64,000 bases of DNA from Pseudopyrenochaeta lycopersici (lineage: Eukaryota > Ascomycota > Dothideomycetes > Pleosporales > Pseudopyrenochaetaceae): positions 186,001 through 250,000 of the forward strand of contig NHZP01000047.1 in assembly GCA_003313425.1 (NCBI GenBank), in the 5' to 3' direction. Each line of letters begins with the position of its first letter. The first letter of the stretch is position 1. The translations under genes were made by a program, and so were the position numbers. This document shows, piece by piece, positions 20,009-30,010 of the stretch. Below the pieces are notes generated by a model. It saw only the letters and a list, made by a program, of their open reading frames with translations. It had not been told where the DNA came from and ran no database searches.

Positions 20009-21139
20009 ATGGCAGGTGCTATCCTATGCCAACTTCACACCGTCACTCACTCGCGTTGCACTCCCCTGCTACAATACTTATCTGACACCTGTCTCGCAGC
20101 ACCCGACGCATTGGCTCAGCTGAAGAAGGGCTTAAAGAGCTTCTTCAGAAAGAAGCCCAAGCAGGAGGAGCCCGCTCCAACGGCCACTTCTGAAGTCGCC
20201 GCGCCTGCTGCTGCGAAGCCCACCGAGACGGCTCCCGCTGCTCCCGCTCCGGCAACTGCCCCTGAGCCTGCAAAGGCGCCAGCTCAACCAGCTCAACCAG
20301 CCGCGATTCCATCGCCGGCTGAGCCCAAGAAGGATGAAGCTGCTGCCTTGACTGAGATCAAGAATGCCACTCAGAGTAGGTCAACTTCCCATCCATCTTC
20401 CAGTGCGCAACTATATCGAGAGGGTGACTATTGGAACGGAGCGAGGCGAAGACAAAAGGTCGCGATGGACGACGACTGGGGCGGCTCTGTCTAAGCGCAT
20501 CCAGCCCACGGTCGGCTCTTGAACACGTGCTTTCTTAGCACGTCGTGTTCTGGATCCTCGCGAGTCTTCCCAGACTTGAGCAAGGAGAGCCAGATGCGGC
20601 GCTAGCTCTCCTTGCAAGCCACCATGCCACCGACCCGCAGTTTCTTTTGTTATAGTATTTCTTACGAGTTCCATGATACCCCCAAACGAGTGTCTTTGTC
20701 TCATAAGATGGCATCTACTGACGATTTCTGCCTTTCAGCCCCCGAACCTGCTGGCGCCGTCGCGCCTGCTCCTCCAACTGCTGCTTCAGCCCAGACCCCT
20801 GCCACCGATATTCCCAAGGATTCAGAGGCTACAACGACTGATATCCCCGCACAGCCATCTGTTCCTGCCGCTCCATTGGACTTACCTGCGATTCCTACCA
20901 GCAAGCCTGCAGCTGGCATGAGTGCTACAAGCGGACCCATGTTTGATGAGCCCGATTTTGGCTCCGACACTAAAGAGGAGCAACCTGTTGCTCCGGCTGC
21001 AGCGCCCAGCACCAGTGCTCCTGCCCCTACTCCTGCTCCCACACCGGCCGCTGCGGCTCCCAGTACTGCTGCTCCTAGCAGTACTACTCCCAGTGCTGCG
21101 GCCCCTGCAGCTGCCCAGCCTGCGCCTGCAGAGAAATAG
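20009..21139 (+). CDS. Pro/Ala-rich low-complexity protein
   Basis: Best model has three exons: a 7 bp first exon 20009-20015 (ATGGCAG), then 20100-20375 and 20739-21139, giving 227 residues. The first intron (84 bp) and the second (363 bp) have GT-AG ends and consistent phase. The mature N-terminus, MAAPDALAQLKKGLKSFFRK, is an amphipathic basic helix that could bind membranes or nucleic acid. The remainder is disordered and rich in Ala, Pro, Thr and Ser with acidic spots. No domain is recognised. Retaining intron 2 would give a shorter protein with a different, charged tail, ending at the TAA at 20492-20494. The codon bias and low-complexity pattern support a real gene. Confidence 0.7.
20521..20615 (+). 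ncRNA. intronic array of three hairpins
   Basis: Within the 363 bp intron 20376-20738. Hairpin A: arms 20521-20531 and 20537-20550, loop TTCTT, with a 3 nt bulge. Hairpin B: AGTCT/AGACT at 20563-20567 and 20572-20576, loop of 4. Hairpin C: a perfect 11 bp stem, GCAAGGAGAGC at 20580-20590 with its complement at 20605-20615, loop of 14. The function is unknown. It lacks clear C/D or H/ACA boxes. Confidence 0.45.
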
Positions 21140-21838
21140 GAGTACTGCTGCATCTGAGAATTTGTGGGCCATGCTACACGTTCATCAGCGGTGCGCCTTC
21201 ATGGATCCCAAGGATCGCATATATTCTACTCATGATGCAACGTATAAAGTTAGCTTGATCCGAACAGTTCATAAACTCTGACCCCTACAATGAAAAAGGA
21301 AAAAAAAAGAAAACAGCCATTTGTTGGATATTGGCGGCAGCGACGTGCTATTCTCGGTTTCTTGTCGTTCACCTGCATCCTGTCTCTGCGTTCAACTAAT
21401 ACTATACCCATGCTTTGTATTTTTGAGGAGCGCGCCGAGCAACCGGCTCGGTGATAGGGCGAGCTCAGCTTTTGCAATCTAGAAATGAAGGCATTCCAAT
21501 CTGTCAAATATTCTGTCTGTTCACTCTCCACAAACCTTAGATAATTGTAACAAGGCGTGCATGCATGTGAACTTCAGGTGATCGACATAAATGTACACCC
21601 CAACGGTAGCGGGAAGAGAGCTACTGCGGGGCAAATGTAGCCGCACTACACGTCAACAGTGCCCCACCAAAACTCAACGTCAACTATTGACTACCAGAGG
21701 TGTTCAACAATCGTCAATCGAACACCCAATCTTCACAGCTATATAGACCATAGGCTCCATAGCTTCCTACACCTATTCACTTCCCCTCTCAATCCGTAAA
21801 GTCCGTCCTAGGATCTAAACACACAATTAACGCGCGCA
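21140..21838. other. intergenic, 0.7 kb
   Basis: 3' end of the Pro/Ala-rich gene and promoter of HBS1, codirectional. A purine-rich A tract lies near 21290-21315. Nothing else seen. Confidence 0.4.
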
Positions 21839-24490
21839 ATGCCCCCAAAGAGTGGTTTCTCGAGGACAAGAAATGTCGACTATGACGACGACGCATACGA
21901 CGATGACGACGATTACTATGAGGAAGAGGAAGGTGCGGACGGTATGACAGCAGATGACAAGGAGCAGATGCGCGTTGGCACGATACGGGTGAGGGAAGCT
22001 CTAGGAGAGACGAGTGGCTTCATAAGTGACGCGCAAATACACGAGGCGCTGTGGCACTACTATTACGACATCGAAAAGAGTGTGGTCTATCTCAAGAACA
22101 AGCTAGGGACATCAGAACCGAAGCTAGGGACGCCCAAGAAAGCGAAGGTGACCTCACGTTTTGATCAGGCTGCAAGCGTCGCCGATCAGAAGGCGCCCAC
22201 AACTACCGGTAAGCAAAACCACGCACACTACAGCTATATGGAGGGACCTGCATGCCCCGTCGCCCCGAGCCAAGTCTGCCTTTCTCCATTTTCCTTATCT
22301 ACCGCCGATGCGGCCACCGATGACTTTTTCTGGGATGTACCCTGGGGCAACGTGCCATCCGATCGCGTAGGTGATATTACGATCGTGGCTCCTCATCACA
22401 GAGGTGGGTTACTGGGTGGCTCGTCCAAACTGGCAGCTCTCGCGGCAAAGCGTCGAAAGGAAAGGGACGAGGCAGAAGCCGCGGCCACGAAAGCCAATAT
22501 GGCCACGGATTCAGCAATTGCCATGCTTGACAAGCTCACGGTGAAGAATAAGGAAGCTCCTTCTTCGCAAGGTGGTGACGATAAATCAGGACGCCCGCCA
22601 CGGCTCTCCAGGTATCCTGTACGAAAGCGTTCACCTTCACCATCTCAACAGCCAGAAGCTCCGAAAGAAGACTTGCAGGAGCCTGAGTCATCTCAGGCAG
22701 CTATTGTCGTGGAAACGCCAGCTCAACGTGCAACAGCATCTATGTTCGCATCCACTCTGTGTGGGCCTGACAGAGCATCAATGCAGCCATCGCCTGAATT
22801 GCAAGAGTTTTTGGCCCCATATGCTCAACACAAAGAATACGACAGCGCAAAGGCTTTTGCAGGTCCAAGTCCAGATGACATCGTACGCGCAGCTCAGGCG
22901 AAGGGCGCAGGTGGCGGGCGGCGTTGACTCTACCTTATGGCTACTTAAGATCATTTCTAAGGCATACAGGCACTACACCAAAGAAGAAGAAGAAAGCAGT
23001 CACCACCAATGGAGAGAAGCTTTCTGATTCAGTGGAGAAACTATCTGTCGAGGAACCAAGGATCAAAAGCAAGAATTTGAATGTAATCGAGGAGTTTGAA
23101 AAGAGTGGGCTAAAGCGGATGGCAAACTTTGTAGTAGTTGGTGAGTACGCCTTTGCATCGTCATCAAATCGTTGGACACATTTTTGTTGTCTCGATTGTG
23201 AGTTGCACACGGCTTTGCAGCCATCCACACCATGCCTTGAGTTTATCTGGTGCAATATACTGAACTAGCACAGGCCATGTTGATCACGGTAAGAGCACGC
23301 TCATGGGCCGTCTGCTTTATGATCTCAAAGTTATCGATCAGCGATCAATAGATAAACTCCGGAAAGAAGCAGAAACAATTGGCAAATCGTCTTTCGCACT
23401 AGCCTGGGTTATGGACGAAACCAGCGAAGAGAGGAGTCGTGGAATCACCGTCGATATTGCCACCAATTATTTCGAGACGGATACAACACGATTCACCATA
23501 CTTGACGCACCAGGCCACAAGGATTTTATACCTAATATGATATCCGGAGCATCGCAAGCCGACTTTCCTGTGCTTGTGATCGATGCTAGTACAAACAGTT
23601 TTGAGTCAGGTCTGAAAGGGCAAACTAAAGAACACATCTTGATAGCGCGAAGCATGGGCATGCAGCATATCATAGTAGCTGTAAATAAGATGGACACAAT
23701 TGCGTGGTCGAAAGCACGGTTCGATGACATCTCGAAGCGTATGACTGCTTTCCTGACCGAGGCAAGCTTCTTGGAAAAGCGAATTACATTTATCCCGCTG
23801 GCTGGCCTTACTGGCGAGAACGTCACCCAAAAGGTTAAAACCCCAGCTGCACACTGGTATACAGGAGAGACGCTACTCGAAGCTCTAGAACGTGTCGAAT
23901 TGCCACATCGAAAACTTGATAAAGCGCTTCGCCTCTCTGTTGCCGACGTGTTCCGTGGAGACATACGCTCTCCACTTAGCATATCCGGTAGGATCGACTC
24001 GGGCACTCTCCAAGTAGGCGACAGCGTACTCGCACTACCTGCCAACGAAACCGCAATCATCAAAGCAATCGAGGTGCAGGACGCGCCTGTTGACTGGGCT
24101 GTCGCAGGCCAGATCCCCACGCTACACCTTACTGATATCGATCCCGTGCATTTACGACAGGGCGACATCATCTGCGCACCCAATGCGCCTGTAAAGCTCG
24201 TCAAGGCCTTCACATCAAAATTGCTCGCGTTCGAACACGTGCTGCCGATGCCGGTCGAGGTGTTCAGAAGCACATTGAACTCGCCTGGTGGCATAAGGAC
24301 GCTGAGCGCCCGGCTGAACAAGTTTACAGGCGAGGTTGTGAAAAGGAAGCCTAGAATTGTCAAGCCGGGCGATGTGGCCCGTGTAGTTGTGCAGCTGGAA
24401 AGGGAGCTACCGATTGAGGAGGGCATGCGGGTTGTGCTTAGAGAAAGGGGACGAACGGTGGGAGCAGGGTTGATGGAGAATGTAGCATAA
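21839..24490 (+). CDS. HBS1: Hbs1, eRF3-like GTPase for ribosome rescue
   Basis: Exons 21839-22208, 22275-22910, 22970-23140 and 23274-24490, giving about 797 residues. The N-terminus is acidic, then a small HBS1 N-terminal helical domain (EALWHYYYDIEKSVVYLKNKLG). A disordered linker with FFWDVPWGNVP and RGGLLGGSSKL precedes the GTPase. All G motifs are present: GHVDHGKST (from residue ~393), RGITVD, DAPGH and NKMD, then two beta-barrel domains as in EF1A. Hbs1 pairs with Dom34/Pelota to split stalled ribosomes in no-go and nonstop decay, in the cytosol. Intron 1 is 66 bp without a stop in frame, so its retention would keep the frame. The P-loop glycine codon is split by intron 3. Confidence 0.95.
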
Positions 24491-24794
24491 ACGTTGTGAA
24501 AGCATTTGGATTGCCGGTTGAGCTTTGCAGAACTCGTGGAGAGCCTTCAGCTACGTAGCGTAGACGCGAAGCTGCAGAGATATTAGGGGAGCACGTCCAG
24601 ACAAGTAAGTCGGCATAGATTCGTATAAATGTGAATATCTCAGGATGCATATAAGCCTTGTGGAGATATTGAATCGTTTGGTGCTATAATGCATTACTAG
24701 CACTCCCAACCGTATAACAGATGCTTGCGTAAATTCTAAGCTGGGATTAATCTGGCTGGGGCAAAAGGCCAGGTTCAGGCGCCGTGGTCCAAGT
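24491..24794. other. convergent intergenic, 0.3 kb
   Basis: 3' ends of HBS1 (plus) and RRD1 (minus). No other feature seen. Confidence 0.4.
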
Positions 24795-26411
24795 CTAAGG
24801 TTTCCTGTCGGCCCATGGTGCCTGCGTACTTGGTGGATTGTTTTGTGTCGTATTTGGCGCCGCATTTGCGTTTCCGCCACCTGGCGTGCCTCTGCTATTC
24901 GCCCATGGTGCTGCCGTATTATTTGCTCTGGGCAGTGGTGGAGCAGGTGTACTTGTAACCCAAGGCGCGCGCGTAGGCTGATTCGGGCCGCTCGGGACAG
25001 GAGGTGCCGCCCTACCAGTTGCCCACGGCGCCTTCGTGGTTTCGCTCGAGCCACCTGGCACTTGAGGAGTAGCACGAGCCCAGGGTGCAGTTGTTGCTGG
25101 CATACCACCAGGGGCTCGCGTAGACTTGGACGAGACATCGGCTAGTGGGTCACGTAGTGGAGGTTGAGGCCTAGCGGTTGGTGCTGTGGATGAGGGTGTT
25201 GATGCTTTTGGCTGACTGGAGGTATGTACGCTAGCTTCTATGGTCTTCGCATTGGGGTCTGCCTCCCATGCGAAAAGAGAGCCGAATGGAAAGTGCTGAA
25301 CCACAGGGAATTTTGAGAGGACTTCTGCGTTATACATCTTTATCATTCCCTAAGCAAGCATTAGTATTATGTTTCTCCGAGTGCAAAGTCTTCCGAACGC
25401 AGAGAATGAAGGACGTACTTTGTTAATCTTTGCCCAGCCGGCTTTCACACCAGAGATATCGTACAGGATTGGGCTGTGTTCCCAGAATGGACCTTTCTTG
25501 ACGTCGTAGATGAAACCGATGGCACTGAAGTACATGTTTCTGCTCCGTTCTCGGTCGACAGCGTTTGCTTTGGCAACATCCGCTGGGTTCGGTGCACTAG
25601 CTAACGAGCCTTCGGTGACAACATCGGCGGGGTTAGTGATGGGTGGTGAGAACTGCGCGCTGCCGAAGATATATGGCAGGAAAGAGTGATCGTCCAGCCC
25701 CCAGACGCCATGTGATCCTGCAGGTTCGAGCGTGTATGTCAAGATCAGGCGGCGGATGAGCGTGAGATATGGCTCGATGACGCCGAGGACAATACCGCGC
25801 TCTTGGTCTCCATCCTTGGGCTTTGGGAAAGCACCAAGCTTCCATAAACAGCCCAAGAAGGCTAGGAAGCTGAGCTCATGGCCGGTGCCGTAGTCGAGGC
25901 GCTGTGAGCTACCGAAACTACCAACAAGGTAGGCTTCAAGCTCAGCTTTGACAGGGACGTCGGATGTTGAAGTAAAGGCCAGAACCTCGTGGGGCAAGTA
26001 CTGATCGAGGAGCGCCGGTATTCGCTCTCTTACAATATCATACCACTTTCTGAAGCTCACATTCCCGAACCGCCGAGGTCCTGGATCTGGTGGGGCTTCA
26101 TCGATGACTGCTGTGACAGCATCTAGAAGCTTGGCAAGGTTCTGAGTGATGGGTGGGTGAGGGACATCGGGGTCGTTCAGCCTCCATTCTCTAGCCGATG
26201 CCGTACCTTGCTCTCCTTTTCTGACAGCCCTTGGCAGCATGGATGTATTGAGCTGAAAAATGAATGTCATAATATCTGCATAGGCTCTGCTGGAAAGGAA
26301 AAATGTGACATCATCGCCATCGTGGATGCGTTTGGCCGGGACAGTGAAGCTGTGGCCTTGATCCGGGTCCAGTATTTGCAATGTCGGTGCTGTGGATCTA
26401 CTTGAAGCCAT
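24795..26411 (-). CDS. RRD1: PP2A activator Rrd1 (PTPA family)
   Basis: Two exons, 26411-25419 and 25349-24795 (69 bp intron, phase 0), giving about 515 residues. The N-terminal ~350 residues are a complete PTPA domain with [35 protein letters not shown] and [15 protein letters not shown]. The tail of ~150 residues is Pro/Ala/Thr-rich and repeats APW six times. PTPA proteins are peptidyl-prolyl isomerases that activate protein phosphatase 2A and help load its metal ions. The longer tail matches Rrd1 rather than Rrd2 in fungi. The start chosen is the ATG before SSRSTAP, where conservation begins; an upstream in-frame ATG at 26546 looks like leader. Confidence 0.93.
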
Positions 26412-26718
26412 GGCGGGGATGTTGGTTGCGGTGTAGTCTGTGATGCATCCAGTGGGTGTGGACCATGTGACACCGTGTTTGGGGTTCGTGAGGCTGGACC
26501 CACATGCTGTCCAGCCACTCGATATTTCGACCAGGGTACAGGTCACTGACCACCAGCGTCATTGCGGATGCTTTGACTGCACATCCCCATGGCATGACAT
26601 ATTGGGGAGGACCGTCATGGCGCGTCTCAAGATTCCCGCGAGGACAACAAGTAAGTAGTAGGCTTGCATCAATCCCAATTGTTGTAGAGGCGAGCTGCGT
26701 GAAGCTTCTTGGGCTAAC
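26412..26718. promoter_or_regulatory. divergent promoter of RRD1 and the zinc-module gene
   Basis: 307 bp between the ATGs of two divergent genes. No specific motif recognised. Confidence 0.4.
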
Positions 26719-29234
26719 ATGACCACAGCAGCCCACCATGTCTCCCCCACATCATATGCCTCTATCGACACGGAAGCCGCGTCTCAGCAGCTCCTCGACG
26801 AGTTGCGTCTTTCGGCCTCCAAGCCGCCCCCACCGTCTGCGGTCGTCGGCGCGAACCTGCTCAATGCTGCACGCATAGACTTCCGTCACAGTAGTCCTAG
26901 TGGGATGCCGCGCAAGACGGGCACAGGCAAACTCTCGCGGCCAAGCATGGTCGCCGAGGGGAGACTGCACAGGAAACTGGCGAGTCGGGGCGACGTGTAC
27001 GAAATCTTACCCAGCCCAGAGAAGGCGTCCTCTCAGTCGTCCGGGAGGGTCAACCCCAAGCAGTCGAAGGCCGTGCGGAAGAAGGCGGCCATGGTCGCTG
27101 AAGCACAAGGCACGTTGGTGGAGAGTCCGAGCTCAATGAAGGATGTGGCTGCAAACGAATTGGGAATGCCCTCCTCTCCGCCTGCGTTGGCGGTGGCAGG
27201 AGCTTCGAGTGATGCCGGCGACGTTGAGGGCTCAGACGAGGCCCTGCCTAAACGAAAGGGATCGCGACAACGTTCCTCTCCGAGCGCAGGCCGCACTGAT
27301 ACACACAACAACATGCCAGAGGATGTATGGGTCGAGGAAACCCTCCCCAGTGGAAAGCCTCGATGCTCTGCCGTCTGTTACAGATACGACAAACAGATGG
27401 GCCCCCGTTACCAGCAGTGTTTGAAAGTCGGCACAAACCAAACACATGCAGGGTCACGATGCAACACCCATCTACGGAAACTGGCCGCCGTACGATGCGG
27501 GCATGTGATGGTGGCGGACAACATTACACTACAATGTCACAAAGTCGCAGCAAAAGAGACTGCCAATGGTGGACGATGCGCTGAACATGCTGTAAAACAG
27601 TATACAGATACCCAAGGCCAGTCAAGTGCAATGCCAGTCCAAATGTATCAATCTACCACACGAGCTGGATCGAAGCCCAAAGCCGGACCAGGACACGCCC
27701 ACAGGCAGCCATCCAAAACTGCCAAGATTCAAGAAAAAGATGTACCTGGGCATGCTCAAACCAGCAAGGCCCAGGCCTCAGTACAGCTCCCCGTTCGCCA
27801 AAGTATGAGGCAAAAGACCACAGCAGGGTCTATAGCAATCAGTCATCCACACAACATCCATCAAGAGAACGCTCCACAGGCTGTTGATAGCAAGCGAACG
27901 AGAACAAAGAAGCAAACGACAAAAGGTTCAGAATCCAGGGTCCAGGATCAGCCCACGGACGAGCAGCAGACCGGACACACTATGATTGGATCAGCGAGAG
28001 CCCAACCTGTCGATACGCCTGCAACAGACGACGTCACTGATGGTCAATTGGACGTGGATAAACAGGAGACTGATGCAGACGAGCGCTCGGATATCGAGCT
28101 GCATCCTGAATCAGCTGCGTCCAGGACCATGGACCAAGTTTTCAACTTTCTTGACCTCGAAGAACGTTCTGGGAGATGCCAGACCGACCTAGGATTGGCA
28201 ATTAAGCGTACCTGCGAACGGTCTTGCAAACTCGTACAATCGGAGGACATTTCCATCAACGCACTTTACAAGGATTTTGAAGAGAATCAAGGGGTACTCA
28301 ACCGAGTTGGTACTGATATTGCAAGCAACAATCAGCTTGCTTTCAAAAGCGACGCATATGGATACCTCTTCCGCACTCTTACTTTATATCTAGAGGCAGT
28401 ATACAGCTGGCTCAATGAACACTGCGATGCAGTGACGGATTCTTTGGTAGCTTTGCGCCTCCTTGTCTCGCTCATTTATGAGATACTTGCATTCAAGGCC
28501 ACGATCACTAAGTGGAATATGTCCATCCCTCAGCGCTACATAGGCGATAGGATTATCACCGACGTTCATTCAAAACTTATCGTCCCACTACGAGAAGTAG
28601 AGAAGATATTTCGAGCACGACTAAGCCAACTACAAACCGCAGAGCGACTGAGCCAACGGCATGCGGCGCTCAAGCGCAAGCGGGAAGAGGACGCGGATGA
28701 AGAACGGAGGAGAGCAGAGACCATGGTAGCCAAAAGGGAGAGATGGACACGTTGGCAGAGTCTTCACGTGTTGCGCATGCAATGTGAACCTGACCCGTTT
28801 AGAAGGAAGAAGCTGGTCATTGCGAAGTTTGAGGACCTCGAGGAAAAGGATGCAAATGGGTTCAAATTTGAGCGCTTGCCTGTGTTCAAGTCTCGCTCCT
28901 CGCCACCGTTATTCTGGGCTTCAGCCCTGTCGGAGGATCGACAATGGACGGATGCCGAAGAAATTGCTCTGCTAGAAAGTCTGCAGAGATTTGCGGGTAC
29001 GTCCTTCCGCATCCCTGCTTCGCATCCTTGCTAGACACTAACAAATGCTCAGGTCCTCGTGCGTATGAGAAGGTTTTCCAAACCCATTGTCGTCCAGGCG
29101 GTGTACTGCGCGATTTCAGTGCTGCAGATATTACCGCCAGGGCAGCTTGGATCCGCTCCGCATTCCTGAAATTGCATCAAGAGAAGGGGTGGGAAGTGCC
29201 TGAATGGGTCAAGCAAATATTGGTCTTACCGTAG
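26719..29234 (+). CDS. paired Cys/His-module protein with SANT-like C-terminus
   Basis: Exons 26719-28996 and 29053-29234 (56 bp intron), giving about 819 residues. The first ~200 residues are basic and disordered. Residues ~210-290 hold two similar Cys/His modules, each ending RC-x2-H: one with CSAVC, QQC and RCNTH, and one with RCGHV, QCHKV and RCAEH. This resembles the C3H modules (zf-C3Hc3H) of chromatin proteins such as INO80D and KANSL2. A helical region (residues ~470-660), a basic KRKREED stretch, and a C-terminal RQWTDAEEIALLESLQRF unit that looks like a Myb/SANT helix follow. A chromatin role is inferred from these; no precise family is certain. Divergent from RRD1. Confidence 0.75.
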
Positions 29235-30010
29235 GTCCATCTATTAAAGCGATGCTCTTATTATCTGCCTCATGATTTGATAAGCCAGTCACCTAGCGAT
29301 TGTTTGAACGATACCCTCAATACATTCATCAACTTAATTTTGTCACCCTCAACATCTTTGTTCGCTGGTTGCACTCTTTGTAGTCTTTACACCCGTATAC
29401 ATAACGGGAATGGCAATTGCTGGGGTCATTTGATTCAGGTCCTGATGTTCAAATCCATGAATTGACATCTGCCCAGTGATGCAAAGTCGTCATGCAGCTC
29501 GCATGGTCCTGATTCTTCCCCTTCATTCATTTAATTTCTCTTACCGTTGTTGATAAGGAGTAAAGACTATTCTGTCCCACTTATCCACTTCCTTGGAGAG
29601 CAAATTCTTAGCAGTCAACGATTTAGCTATGTTGTACAGTACACAGTTGCGGGGGTGATATGCAAGTCACGGCCTCACTTCAACCCCTCACTCTTACAGC
29701 TATCATGTCGTCCACTCTCCTCTTATTGCATCAAATTTTTGCTAACAAGGTCCAATCCAGTCACTCATGACCGCCCCTTGACATGCTTTAGACGATATCT
29801 CTTTGCATATGACCATCTGCTCATAGCATTCGCGAGTTAGGCATTTGAAGCAATACATCTCAGCACCATCAGCCTGAAACGAAAGTAGGCATTCAGACAA
29901 ACGTTTCTAGATTTTGGTGCTCCGTTTTCCTCTGGGTCGCTTGAATGATGGCTGCAGCAGTTATGCTGCAGCAGAGTAGGTAAGCAGGACAGTTTAAGTC
30001 ATTCCAAATC
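29235..30010. other. intergenic, 0.8 kb, AT-rich
   Basis: Separates the core gene on the left from the NLR gene. It is AT-rich and without coding signal. It marks the left edge of the accessory-looking stretch. Confidence 0.4.

Noticed and set aside
20376..20738. snoRNA in the long intron
   Set aside because: Hairpins are clear, but I found no C/D or H/ACA boxes at proper distances.
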